Positions 43,228-56,300 of a DNA stretch of 64,000 bases are shown one piece after another. Within the stretch, counting starts at the first letter, position 1. The number at the start of each line of letters is the position of its first letter. The notes under the pieces are model-generated. The model was not told the DNA's origin, searched no databases, and saw nothing but the letters and a program-made list of their open reading frames with translations. Origin of the DNA: Crotalaria pallida (taxonomy: Eukaryota > Streptophyta > Magnoliopsida > Fabales > Fabaceae); NCBI GenBank assembly GCA_037953625.1, contig CM075654.1, forward strand, positions 25,785,501 to 25,849,500. Direction: 5' to 3'. Position numbers and translations under genes: made by a program.

Positions 43228-44929
43228 TGTGAGAACCTACAATCGGTGGGTGAAATAACTAGGAAACACTAGGAGAACACCTAGAAGGGGGGGTTGAATA
43301 GGTGTTTAAGAAACCTTGAAAGATTTTCGCAAGAAACAAATCTAAACGATTAAAAGAAATTATTTTCTTGAAATTTTCTTCTATTAATCGATTAACAAGT
43401 CAACTAATCGATTAATGAAACCAATTACTCGATTAATCAATGTTAAAATTGAAAAATCACTTTTCAATCAAATACGAAAATCAATCAATTAACACATATG
43501 ATCAGAGATAAAGCGGAATTGATTAACACCAATATTCTTAATGATTACCTAGGTTATGAAAATGATTTTCCCCAAATCAATTTTGCACAATTAAGATTCA
43601 ATTCAATCAATTATGAAAAATCACTTTTTCTAGGTTTTCAACCAAAAACACAATTAAAGACTTGAATTGTAAAGAGTAGAGAGTTTAGAGATACGACACA
43701 GTGATTTATCCTGGTTCACTTTCATCCACTTGAAAGATACTCCAGTCCCCTCTTCAACCAAGAGAGATTCTTCACTATGAGGAATTAGAGTTTCTCAAAT
43801 TACAAGTAAATGCCTCACAAGATTCCCTTCTTGCTAGCCTACAAGAGATACCACACCCTTGCCTTGTAACCCTATTGATGATCTAATCTAACCTCTTCTC
43901 TTGCTTGCCGATACCCCACAACAAGACTTCCAATTGCTTTGAGATTCTTCAAAGACTTCCACTTGCTTGCTTCTCTACAAGACTTCCAAGTGCTTGATGA
44001 TATGCCACACCAAGGCTTCCAAATAACTTTGCTTGATGAATAACTTCTTCAAGACTTCCTTTGTTGTAGAGTGTTTGCCTTCTTTGCAATGATTACAACT
44101 CAAATAAAAACAAAATAACAATCCTATGAATCTCTTTCAAAAGCTATGAAAATATCAACATGAGAGATTCAAGGTTCTTGATCAAAGAATGTAAAAATAA
44201 GAACTTTGATCTTGAGAAAGTGAGAGAGAATAGAGTGGCTTTGATTCTTTGTAAAATGAATATCAAAATGATGGAATATGATCACAAAGGTTAGAAATAG
44301 GTTTATATAGAATACCCAAAAGTTAGGAATGGTTAGAAGTGCTTTTGAAAAGTGAAAAACTCATTTAAAAACAGTAACAGCTCGTGTTACTCGAGTAGCC
44401 AAGTCATTACTCGAGTAACCAGTGTAATCAGTGTTCACTACTCGAGTAATCTATGTTACTACTCGAGTATTTACGCAAGGCTAAAAAATTCTACTCGAGT
44501 AATCAGAGCCTTAATCGAGTATTTGCGCAAGACTGCAAAATTCTACTCGAGTAAACAAGTGACTAATCGAGTAGTCAGATCAAAAAACACTTAAAAACTT
44601 GTTTTCTCAAAATCTAAACCTTTTCTTTCAAACCTTTAAGCCACCTATTGATTTTAGGCAAAGTGAATACTCAAAATGTGATATAATCATGCAATCAAAA
44701 GAGATTCACTACCCTCTAAGAGACTCTACCCAAACTCATAAACTAAGAGACTTAAGAGGCTAAAGATAAAACAATAAAACATAAACTACCAAACTAAGTC
44801 TTCATGAGTTGGCTCTCTCTTTATCACTTGATGTTTGTTGTTGCTTGTTGAGCTTGAAACTTGATCAACACATTTAAGCTTGTTCAAAACCTTTTGGCAT
44901 TTATCAAAACATTCTTCATGGATCTTACA
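43228..44929 (-). repeat. LTR-B, middle LTR, chimeric
   Basis: 1702 bp. Left of about 43823 it carries the LTR-C variants (GAAAGATT, AATCTAAAC, GGTTATGAA, GATACTCC, AATGCCTC, AGATTCCC). Right of about 43961 it carries the LTR-A variants (27-bp ACTTGCTTGC block present, ACAAAATAAC, AAAATAAGAAC, TTAGGAATGG, TTTGCGCAAG, TTGAGCTTG). It alone lacks 32 bp between two palindromes near 43415. Confidence 0.93.
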
Positions 44930-45627
44930 ATCTCCTCCTTTTCAAAAATGACAAACATGTTTTGAAAGTATGAAGTTGTTGATGCTCTAACCATTTGATC
45001 ACTTGGTGAGACTCTTGCTCCCCCTCAATTTATGCTTTTGACATTTGAAATCTAATTGAGATAAAAGCTTGATTCTCCCCCTATCTCCAACAACTTTGCT
45101 CAACCTACATAAAAACAACAAAACAAACCTTTCTCCAAACATACCATTTCATTTCTCCAAAATGGTCAAAACATAATATTTCTCCCCTTTTTCAAAACAG
45201 CATATTTCTCCCCCTTTGGCATTATCAAAAAGAAATATATACCAATTGAAATATAAGATCTAAGCCAAAAATAGAGAGATTAATGAGATATAACAACCAA
45301 AGCATGATAATCATCTAATGATTACTCAATGATATCAATTATAACAAATTGTATACCAATTATAATACTAATTGTAAGAATTTGATACCAATAGTATTTT
45401 CTCAAAAGTATAAACAATATCACATCAAGAGAAATAATACCACTTGTGACTAAACAAATACCAATTGTATAATATCAAATGTTACCAATTTGTAGGATCT
45501 TTTCTTCATACCAATTGAAGATATCCAACAATATCAATTGTGTCAACTTTGTAGGACTTTTACTTGAGATTTGAAGAAATGTGTATAGACCTTCATTTGC
45601 ATCTTCAATCATACCTACAAAAAACAA

Positions 45628-47421
45628 TCATGTTTTGCCTTTTGGTATCCAAATGGTTTTGGATCCATTTTTGTTAGTGTAGGGACTCTCACCCTTTTTC
45701 ACCCAAACAAAATCTCCTTTAGGTATACCATGCACTTTAATATAACATACATTTGAAGTATGTCCATGAGTACCACAATAGAAACATGTTGGTGCATTTG
45801 AAAAATCAACCTTTGAAAAATCAACAACATTTCTATGAGACATACTCTTAGCATTAGTATAACCCAAACCAAACTTATTTGAATTTTCTCTTTGAAAATT
45901 TAACAATGTGCGCAATCTAATGTCACCATTTGTGAAACTTGCAAGCTTATTTTTCAAAATAGCATTTTCATCTTTAAGCAACTTGCAATTCTCACCATCA
46001 ACCACAATATTCAATCTACTAGCACAATCACAAGAAGAACTAGCATATATAAGATCAAGGGTTTCATTTTCAAGATTAAGCTCATCAACTTGTTTTTGAA
46101 GTTCTAAAATCTCTTGTTGATGTTTCAAAATGAGCTTCTTCCTTTCAATATTTTTCGAAGCTAGTTTCTTAAATTGTTCATGCATTTCTTCATAAGCATT
46201 ATATAACATTTCATACTTAGAAGAAATTTCGGATTTAGTAAGACTTACATCGCTTTCGTCGCTTTGTTCATTTGATTCATCATTTGAACTTTCTTCTTCA
46301 TTTACTAGAGCTATCAAGTTGAGACAAGCGGCTTCTTCATCATCCGAAGAACTATTTAATGTGCTTTTCTTGTCATCTTCATCATCACTATTCCAAACTA
46401 TGTATGCTCTTTTAGATTTTGAATTTTTCTTTTCTTTCTCCTTCTTCTTAAGATACTTAGAGCATGAGTACTTGAGATGACCGGGCTTTCCACATTCATG
46501 GCAAACTATACCTTCTTTTGATGTCTTGGTCTTGTAGTGTGGGGAATCCTTCTCTTTACTTTTGTATTTGTTCATCCTTCCTTTTCTCCTTAGAAGTTTA
46601 TTGAATTTTCCTAGTAGAAGCTTCATCTCCTCTTCATCAATGTCCGAATCGGAATCTTCATTATCATCATTATCATCATCGAAACTCTCTTCCTTTTTAT
46701 ATGACCTTTTAGCTTTAAGAGCAATTCCTTTTCTTTCTTTGTTCTTGTCTGTTTCTTCATGCATTTACAAACGTCCAAGCTCCATTTCATGTTCTTGTAG
46801 ATTTCCGAAAAGTGTTGCTAAGTCCATGGTGTCCAAGTCCTTTGATTCAACAATTGCGGTAACCTTGGGTTGCCATTCCCTACTTAGACATCTTAAAACT
46901 TTGTTAACAAGTTCACAATTCACGAAAGTTTTACCAAGAGCAATGAGATGATTAAGAATATGAGTAAAACGCTTTTGCATAAAACATATAGATTCATTAG
47001 GCAACATACGAAACAATTCATATTCATGCATCAAAGAATTTAATCTAGCACGCCTAACTTCACTAGTGCCTTCATGTGTGACTTGCAAGGTATCCCACAT
47101 TTCTTTGGCATCACGACATTGGGAGACTCTAAAGAACTCATCATAAGATAGAGCGGAGGTGATGATATTCTTAGCTTTTAAATCATATTGAATTTTCCTA
47201 TTATCATCATCGGTCCACTTATCTTTGGGAGTAAGTGTAAGCACACCTTCTACATCTTTTGAGGGAATATAAGGACCATTTTCAATGGCTTCCCAAATGT
47301 TCACATATATAGCTTCTATAAAGATTCTCATCCTAATTTTCCAATAACCATAACCCTCTCCACCAAACATAGGAGGGCGATTTATTGAAGCACCTTCACC
47401 ACCAAAGGGTGCGAATCCCAT
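45628..47421 (-). pseudogene. Copia/Sirevirus-like gag, unit 2, one nonsense codon
   Basis: Same 1794-bp frame as unit 1 from ATG 47421, about 0.6% different over the unit by eye. TAA at 46767-46765 replaces CAA at codon 219, just after the UBN2-type domain (ELGRL), so only a truncated N-terminal gag could be made, or a C-terminal piece restarting at the next ATG. Both knuckles are intact, and the second has the usual Gly (CFYCGTHGHTSNVC). Other changes are scattered single bases, including KSDK to ETDK near the stop. It appears to be the inactive twin of unit 1. Confidence 0.92.
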
Positions 47422-47491
47422 TGTAGTTTCCTCAAGGATCTTAACGAAAAAGCTCTATGCTCGTGTCTTTCGACCGAGCTCTGATACCAAT

Positions 47492-49198
47492 TGTGAGAAC
47501 CTACAATCGGTGGGTGAAATAACTAGGAAACACTAGGAGAACACCTAGAAGGGGGGGTTGAATAGGTGTTTAAGAAACCTTGAAAGATTTTCGCAAGAAA
47601 CAAATCTAAACGATTAAAAGAAATTATTTTCTTGAAATTTTCTTCTATTAATCGATTAACAAGTCAACTAATCGATTAATGCCGAATGATCAATTCAAAC
47701 TAATCGATTAATGAAACCAATTACTCGATTAATCAATGTTAAAATTGAAAAATCACTTTTCCATCAAATACGAAAATCAATCAATTAACACATATGATCA
47801 GAGATAAAGCGGAATTGATTAACACCAATATTCTTAATGATTACCTAGGTTATGAAAATGATTTTCCCCAAATCAATTTTGCACAATTAAGATTCAATTC
47901 AATCAATTATGAAAAATCACTTTTTCTAGGTTTTCAACCAAAAACACAATTAAAGACTTGAATTGTAAAGAGTAGAGAGTTTAGAGATACGACACAGTGA
48001 TTTATCCTGGTTCACTTTCATCCACTTGAAAGATACTCCAGTCCCCTCTTCAACCAAGAGAGATTCTTCACTATGAGGAATTAGAGTTTCTCAAATTACA
48101 AGTAAATGCCTCACAAGATTCCCTTCTTGCTAGCCTACAAGAGATACCACACCCTTGCCTTGTAACCCTATTGATGATCTAATCTAACCTCTTCTCTTGC
48201 TTGCCGATACCCCACAACAAGACTTCCAATTGCTTTGAGATTCTTCAAAGACTTCCAAGTGCTTGATGATATGCCACACCAAGGCTTCCAAATAACTTTG
48301 CTTGATGAATAACTTCTTCAAGACTTCCTTTGTTGTAGAGTGTTTGCCTTCTTTGCAATGATTACAACTCAAATAAAAACAGAATAACAATCCTATGAAT
48401 CTCTTTCAAAAGCTATGAAAATATCAACATGAGAGATTCAAGGTTCTTGATCAAAGAATGTAAAAATGAGAACTTTGATCTTGAGAAAGTGAGAGAGAAT
48501 AGAGTGGCTTTGATTCTTTGTAAAATGAATATCAAAATGATGGAATATGATCACAAAGGTTAGAAATAGGTTTATATAGAATACCCAAAAGTTAGAAATG
48601 GTTAGAAGTGCTTTTGAGAAGTGAAAAACTCATTTAAAAACAGTAACAGCTCGTGTTACTCGAGTAGCCAAGTCATTACTCGAGTAACCAGTGTAATCAG
48701 TGTTCACTACTCGAGTAATCTATGTTACTACTCGAGTATTTACGCAAGGCTAAAAAAATCTACTCGAGTAATCAGAGCCTTAATCGAGTATTTACGCAAG
48801 ACTGCAAAATTCTACTCGAGTAAACAAGTGACTAATCGAATAGTCAGATCAAAAAACACTTAAAAACTTGTTTTCTCAAAATCTAAACCTTTTCTTTCAA
48901 ACCTTTAAGCCACCTATTGATTTTAGGCAAAGTGAATACTCAAAATGTGATATAATCATGCAATCAAAAGAGATTCACTACCCTCTAAGAGGCTCTACCC
49001 AAACTCATAAACTAAGAGACTTGAGAGGCTAAAGATAAAACAATAAAACATAAACTACCAAACTAAGTCTTCATGAGTTGGCTCTCTCTTTATCACTTGA
49101 TGTTTGTTGTTGCTTGTTGATCTTGAAACTTGATCAACACATTTAAGCTTGTTCAAAACCTTTTGGCATTTATCAAAACATTCTTCATGGATCTTACA
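47492..49198 (-). repeat. LTR-C, right (5') LTR of the tandem array
   Basis: 1707 bp. It lacks the 27-bp ACTTGCTTGC...GACTTCC block near 48255 and carries its own variants on the right (ACAGAATAAC, AAAATGAGAAC, TTAGAAATGG, TTTACGCAAG, TTGATCTTG). The phased palindrome arrays are at 47649-47731 and 48657-48842; one site has decayed to AATCGAATAG. Confidence 0.93.
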
Positions 49199-49203
49199 AG
49201 CCA

Positions 49204-49573
49204 CCCATGTGCCCCTTTCCAACCTTGGACACCGGTCGGGAACCTATGTACTCGATTCTGGATAATGAATGAGCATACCCCCAAGCATGGATATAACCAA
49301 GTATGTCGATGCCAAGTGGGGGAGGAATTCAATCCAAGGAATGGAAGATGGAACTTTAATAATAAGAAAACTGACGATCCTATCCAGATAGAGAGAATAC
49401 GTAATAGTAGAAGACAAGCATTGAAATAGGTATGACCCTAACCACACCTGGGGCAGGAAATAAAAACTGAAGGGAAGTGAAGACCGTAGTCAGGAGTTTA
49501 CCAATGGGATGATTCTCCATTTAAGGAACCGAACGGAATTTCGGGGACGAAATTCTAATAAGTGGGGGAGAAA
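49204..49573 (+). other. Non-coding body of the gag-only chromovirus-like element, right of the array
   Basis: Continues 38037-38927. A frame-like stretch (49204-49429) shows no known domain. It ends with TTTCGGGGACGAAATTC, then AAGTGGGGGAGAAA, the plus-strand primer tract before the LTR at 49574. Confidence 0.65.
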
Positions 49574-51555
49574 TGTAACATCCCGAATTTTAATTCTAAT
49601 AATAATTAGAATAATAGTAAGATTTGGAAGTAAGGATTATCCTAAAAGGGATTTAAAATGATGGATTAGGAATTCTTTGAGTGCCATAAAGGAGTCAAGG
49701 AGCATTGGCATCGAAAAGCGAATTTAAAGAAGACCAAACGAGTGTTAAAATCGGTGTTTTCGGTGTTTTAAATACGCTATATTAGGAAATTAAAAATAAA
49801 ATATTTACATCTATAAACATGAATTCCACCGTTGGATATGAAGATAATGATTTTAGGAAGCTTTCTTTCAAATTTGAGTAAGATCCGACGGTTAACGAAG
49901 AAGTTATGTTGATTTGAAGCAGGAAGAAAATGAAAGGAAAATAGAAAATGGAATTAATGGGGAACTGGGTAAAATACTCGAGTATTCTGAGGAATACTCG
50001 AATATTTTGTGCTGACAGCGAAAAAAATATATACGGGGATCAACCCCATTTCACCCCAAACCCCCATTTCCAACCCCTCCTTCTCTCTCTCCTCCTCCGG
50101 CCACCACGAACCGCCACCGCCGGAGCCACCCTAAGCCACCACCTTCTTGGCCCTTCCTCCATCCCCATAGATCCGCTCTCTTTCTCTCTCTTCCCTCTTG
50201 GTTTCTCTCTCTCTATCCCTCACAATCAGTTCCCTCATCTCTTCCTCCTCCCTCTACGGTCGCCGCCGCCCTTGAGCCACCACCACCAGCATAGACCTCT
50301 CTCTCCCTTTCTCCCTTCCCCTTTGGCCTTGCTCTCTCTCTCTCCTCCGATCTCACCGGCGTTGTTACCGACCGTGATCGCACCGGGCTTGTGTTGGGGA
50401 CCCCAAGGCTTGAAGCTTTTGCCTGGATCCAGCAGCGATCGTTCTCGCTAACGAGGAGCAACACCGACGCCGTCATCGTCGCCGAGCCACAACCCAGGTT
50501 CTTTTTAAAAGAAAGCCCGAGGTAAGAAGGGTCGTGTTACCTCTACTTGAGAAGTAAATTCTAGGATGCTATAGTGATGGCTAAGAATAGAGTAATATGT
50601 TAATGAACCTTAGGGTAGTCCCCGCGGATATAAATGAAGTATTTAGAATTATTAATGGAAACCACACCTTAGGGAATAGAATATGTACGTGTAGGACAAG
50701 GTCCGGAACGAATGAGCGTATTTAGGATATTAATTGGTTAATATTGAACGAAAATGTAGAAAAGTATACACTGTAACACAAGGGAGAAGTTAAGGAAAAA
50801 CCAACTAAACTTGGGAGTAAAAGAATAAAGGGTAAACGTAATAGGCATAAAGAGTAGAACTAATAAGCTGAAAGATAATAAGTAAAATATTAAGTGAAGA
50901 TTTAAATGGGATAAAAGAGGGATTAGAATGTGGAATAAGGAATATGTGCGGAGTCGAATATGGGAATAGAAACAAAATAGTGAATTAGATGTAAAAGAAA
51001 ATAGATAACCGGTAAAAGAAATTAATAAAAAGATACTAAAGCAAAGAGGGGGTGAGTTGTTAGGGAAGCTAAATAAAGTGTTGTACTAAGATATGGAAAC
51101 TAAGCTAAGTTAAAAAGGGTATTTAATTAAAATAGAGTAATGAAATAGGAATAATAAGTAAATAAAAGTGTGAGACAAAGGTATCATTGGAATAACTAAG
51201 AATTTGAAACGGGAATCTAAAATATAACGACTATATCAAAGCTAAGTGGAGTTAGATGTAAACTAGAGTAATTAATAAAAAGAATAAGGAAAGAGGAAAA
51301 GGGAGAGAAGAAGAAAAAGAAAAGAAAGAGAACAAAGAAATCACTAAGAACTAGTAACGAGAGTTAAAAATATAAAGTATATGACCAGGCTCAGTAGAGT
51401 TAATTAAAAGTAAGAATAAATTAGTAAAGAGAAACATTTAAATATAAGAAGATAAAAGAAGGGTTAAGAAATTAAAAGAATTAAAGAGAACTAAGGAACT
51501 AAAAGTAAAGAGAAAAGACTAAGACGAATTAATGATGAGAAAGAAAATAAAAAAT

Positions 51556-51945
51556 AATCGGCGCAGGATGGTCGTGGTGACCCTGTGGCCTAATAAAAAT
51601 AAATGTTAATCGGCGCAGGATGGTCGTGGTGACCCTGTGGCCTAACAAATATAAATGATAATCGGCGCAGGATGGTCGTGGTGACCCTGTGGCCTAATAA
51701 AAATAAATGTTAATCGGCGCAGGATGGTCGTGGTGACCCTGTGGCCTAATAAATATAAATGATAATCGGCGTAAGATGGTCGTGGTGACCCTGTGGCCTA
51801 ATAAAAATAAATGATAATCGGCTCAGGATGGTCGTGGTGACCCTGTGGCCTAATAAATATAAATTATAATCGTAGCAGGATGGTCGTGGTGACCCTGTGG
51901 CCTAATAAATATAAATTGTAATCGTCGCAGGATGGTCGTGGTGAC
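51556..51945 (+). repeat. 52-bp tandem repeat in the 3' LTR, last unit split
   Basis: Eight GGATGGTCGTGGTGACC units. The eighth is cut at GTGAC by the solo LTR, and its remainder (GTGACCCTGTGGC) resumes at 58078. Confidence 0.9.
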
Positions 51946-52353
51946 TGTAACACCCTGATTTGGCAACTTGAAACCACTCTTTCTCTTTATATAAAATGAG
52001 GTAAAATATGGGCCAAATTTTTTTTTTTTGAAACATAGTTGAGCAGCATGATTAGGAGAACTATTAGATTCTTAAAACTTTTTCTTAAAATAAAGTAGAG
52101 TTCTCACACCACATGCTAAGCTTCAAGTTCCAAACCGAAGTGTCACGTGACACCCCACTTTGCAACTTGAACCTTCCCAACTCGGTTGTCAATGCCCATT
52201 AACTTTTTTTTTTGTAATCAGAGTTAGTGGTGCCCAAAATAACTTTCATTAGAATCAGTTCGGGAATTACATCAGGATATGCAATGGTTTAGCGGAGCGA
52301 ATACAAAGAAATAAAATACTTCAAGATAAGAAAAAGAACTACCTACGACTCTC

Positions 52354-52784
52354 CTAAGCTGATGATGAAGAATCAGCCGGAGGTGCCTCGCTCGGGTCGA
52401 CGTCGATCACGTCAGCGTCAGCATCTGGGAATTCCTCGTCAGGGTCCTCCTCGGGGTCTTCTTCAGGTTCACTCTCCTCCATGGCCTCGAATGCGTCATC
52501 AGACAACTCGTTCAAAACTTCATCAAGCTCTTCAAGTTCCCCGCCTTAGGGTCGATGCGTGCTGGCAAGGGCATTGGATACCCACCATGATAATCCGCCG
52601 GTCCACCGACTTGCAAATCCGAAAGCACAAAACGACATCTAAGAGAATCGGGTGCAGTCCCTCTAAGGGTATGGTCGGGGTCAAAGATACGAACTTCGGA
52701 TGCTCCACGCCATTCCCATCCGCGACGATTCACTTCCCATCGACCTTCGTCACGAATCTCAAAGGTGAACTTAACTGGGTCCAT
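52354..52784 (-). pseudogene. Small ORF near the 3' end of the 6.1-kb LTR, frameshifted
   Basis: From ATG 52784 (MDPVKFTFEIRDEGRWEVNR) about 85 residues read in one frame (WEWRGASEVRIFDPDH, LRCRFVLSDLQVGG). After IDPKAG the coding signal moves to another frame with a long acidic tail (EESEPEEDPEEDPDEEF) ending SSSA-TAG at 52356-52354. A single indel near 52540 would explain the shift. A splice-acceptor-like CCCATAG lies two bases before the ATG. The layout (folded start, acidic tail, a few hundred bp before the LTR end, acceptor at the start) parallels the unrelated-looking ORF at 12535. Family unknown. Confidence 0.5.
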
Positions 52785-53270
52785 AGGCTATGGGTTGACA
52801 ACATAGGGAGAGGTACATAGCCATAGACAGAAGAAATTGAGAGAGTAAGTATTCCCAGACATGTTATGCCAACAGTGTGGAATTACAGTAGATAAAATAT
52901 TAAGATAGACAAACCATACGACAGACAATACGTAAATATAATCTTAGAAATACTTACTTCATACCATCACCTTTCTTTCCTTACTACCATATGCATACTC
53001 TCATTACATTCCATAAAAAGCTTTCGCTGCGCACTCTGATCTCATCACCATACAAACTCATTCTTAACCATGCTTCCATTTGATTATATTATTTATATAT
53101 ATATATGATTCTTTTCCTTTCTTATTAAGTTTTATGAATTCGAAACCATCAATGATGCAAGGGATTTAAAATCATCATTGAGGAAAACGCTTCAAGTTAG
53201 CACACTCGTCTACATCTCCTCGGTCACCGCCCAACCTAATCGGAAGCAAACAGGAGTACAGGACCTTTAC

Positions 53271-53368
53271 CGTGCGGGCACGACAGCTGTCAACACAAAT
53301 GGTCCCAGACCAGGAGGACTCAGCCTCAATAATATCAATTCAATAATCAGGCTCACTGCCTCGCAGTG
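53271..53368 (-). repeat. Cluster of five short hairpins in the 6.1-kb LTR
   Basis: CGTGC-GG-GCACG (53271-53282), GACAGCTGTC (53282-53291), TGGTC-CCA-GACCA (53300-53312, loop TGG on the sense strand), GAGG/CCTC (53314-53327) and CACTGC-CTC-GCAGTG (53354-53368). They lie about 490 bp upstream of the small ORF on the minus strand. Confidence 0.7.
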
Positions 53369-56300
53369 GCAAACAAAATGCCCCACTCCAGTCCCTCTCA
53401 CTGTTCTCGATTTGCAATCTAGGGGGCGACAGTACTAGTTGTAGCTTGCAAAGCAGGACGTGCCACGACATTAGACACAATCCCAACCACGTTAGTGTGC
53501 CACTTGTGGAGTTGTCCCGCCTAGAACAATACTCTAGACTTCTTGACGTATCACCGTCATTGTCCTCCCCTAATGCAATCTCGTCCTAAGTATCCGCAGA
53601 TACCTATCGTTCCTTCCTCTCCACTACTTCGGGTTAACTCTCATAACTCACCGCGTTAGTACATGTCTTTTAAAAGTCTTTTAATAATTAAAGCTTATCC
53701 TATTGGTCGGCTCATCCTTAGTACATCCCTTCGACAAGTCCCGACCTCTAACAATTCGTATCTCAACATAGCACAGAGCTGGCCTTTCCATAACACATCA
53801 ATTTCCCCATCTCATCATCTTTTCTAATAGGGTTTCACAACTTTTCACCACCTCTTTTCAAAACTACGGTTTCCACTCATTTCCAAAACCCTTTTTCCGA
53901 AAACAATATCTTCACAAAACTCCTTTTAGAAAACATTTCATTGACTCCTTTCAAAAACGAGTTTCCACAACTTCTCTTCAAATAGACCTTCTCCGAACAT
54001 CCTTTCCAACAAAAATGTTTCCAAAAGAAATAGGGTTTCAAAAAATAAAGACTTCAAAATAAAGTTTATAAACTCTTTTCAAAAATGATGTTTCGTAAAC
54101 AGTTTTCAAAGTTGAGATTTTTTTTTACAACCTCTTTAAAAAAAATCATTTCAAAAAGTTTCTTTCCAACCTTTTCGAAAATAGTATCCTACAAACTCTT
54201 TCTTCAACCTTTCTCAAAAGATCCTTTTTAAAATTTATTTTCAAAATCCTTTCCGAAATCTCTTTTTCAAGAAAAATAACCTTTTGCTGAGCGCCAGTGG
54301 AGGAGCAAGCTCAACTCAACACTAGTTCCCAGACTAAAACAAGAACAAAGGAGTTCAACTCCACAACTCCACCCTTATATCCCCTCGTAGCTAGACCTCA
54401 TAAAGCAATCATTCCACATTGACACCCAAGCTCTGGCTCAACATTCAGCTCTCATCACTTAGTCTTTCATTCTTTGTTCATTTACCATCTCTTACTACTG
54501 GTATTCGTCTTTTATTCATTATTACTATACCACATTTTCATACTTCACAACCGATCCACTCTTATCATACATAATTGACTTTATAAGTAAGAACCTAAAC
54601 AATATATTATCATGCAAGCACAAATAAATCACTGACTCACTCGTACTGACTCGGGACACTAAGTTTCGACTTTTGAGATGGTCGAAACACTTAATAAGTT
54701 ACCTAATGACCATGGTGTTTAGGGGAAACTTCTCTCTCACCTGATGAACGACGACTCTCACTATCCGCTCCTCGCTTTTCCACGGCGACGCTCGTAACCG
54801 CTTCCCGATTGTTACTGGAACTCAAATAGTTCTTTCTTATTAAAAATCGTTCTTGCATAATCATTTCAAAACAAAATTACTTTATCGTTTCTTTTCAAAA
54901 ACTTTCTTAATAAAACATGAATAATTTCTTGGCTTTAACAAGGACACGTTTATCTTAAGATTTTCTTAAAAAAGAATCTTTAAATTAAACCATGAACTCC
55001 AAAGATCATAAGAAAATTCTTTTTCAAAACAATACTTTTCAATTAATTAAATCATTTGATTCATTTTATTTTCTTTAAAACCGAATCAAAGGAAAATAAT
55101 ACAATCAAAATAAAAACCTTTCAAGAATATTTGAATCATTCAAACACACACAATTAAGTATAATATCACAATTCATTCATCATTCATGCACATAAGACAA
55201 AAATCAAACACATGCACCTAATTTCTATGCATGGCCGAATTTTATCCTATATGAAACAAAGTTCATGTTCAAATCTAATAACACATGTACATATGACAAC
55301 CAATCATACATCATCCTACTTTTGACATCCTAATCTAAAGAATTAAAATCATGTTAATCATCATACAAATCAACATGCAAGGAACAAATCAATGTATTTC
55401 TTTTATTTTTATGTCATGACCGAATAGGACATAAAGTAAATCATGCAAACATACATCAATCAATTTAGTTTATTCAAAGATCAACTCAAATCATATAACA
55501 TGAAGAACAAAAATAGCTAGGAAGAAATTTGCCAAAACCGAATGAGTCATATAAGAAAACACTCAACACAAACATTTTTCAAGTCAACGTAATTCATACC
55601 AATTTAATTCAAATAATACACACAAGAAAATGAAATAGGATTTATTCCTAAACCAAATGAAATTCAAGGAAATTGCAATCATACACCAAATCAATTTTAT
55701 TCATTCCAAGCTAATTTCAAATTATGTCACATAGGCAAATAAAAGGGTTTAAGGTTTGTTCCTAAACCGAATGGGACACAAAATTTACTTTTAAGTTTTC
55801 AATCAAAGATTCAAGTCCCATAGGTTTAAAAATCCTTAATCCTTATCATAAAACACACATGCAAAATAAAACAACTAACTTTAACTATTTATACATGTAA
55901 AACCATGAGCTTCTCAAGGATTTGGCAAACACAATTTTAATTTCCTAACACAATAAAATCAAAGGACATGTCCAAGTCTTTAACTTCTAAAAAGAATGCA
56001 TGCATGCACCTAATATCTCTAGATGAGACAAATTTCACCATGCATGTAAAGGAAATGACGATCTAACATGGTTTCCTAGGCTTGACCGAATGGCAACATG
56101 CATAAGAGCAAAATTTTACAAACTTATTTTCACATACAAAGGACAAGGCACAAGATCACAAAACTCTTAAAACAATGTTTTATTCCTTTAAAACTAACCA
56201 AATCATCATTACCCTCATACAATTTCTTATCAAAATTATTTTTAAAGTTTGTAATATTTATTTTCCTTGGAAAACCGAGATATGCATCAAATAAAATTAA

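Larger units (their letters stand above)
38933..49198 (-). mobile_element. Tandem LTR-gag-LTR-gag-LTR array of a Sirevirus-like gag-only element
   Basis: Three LTRs (38933-40665, 43228-44929, 47492-49198) enclose two internal regions of identical length (2562 bp: 40666-43227 and 44930-47491). The whole array, not each unit, is flanked by one target duplicate AGCCA (38928-38932 and 49199-49203), so it arose after a single insertion. Each internal region has an initiator-Met primer-binding site, a 1794-bp gag frame, a non-coding tail with several polypurine tracts, and no pol. Such gag-only plant elements have been described as TR-GAG elements. Gag style, primer site and multiple polypurine tracts point to the Sirevirus branch of Ty1/copia. 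Confidence 0.93.

Noticed and set aside
49204..49429. Possible coding remnant after the tandem array
   Set aside because: Frame is open but starts in LTR-C, has no domain, and lies in the non-coding body of a gag-only element.
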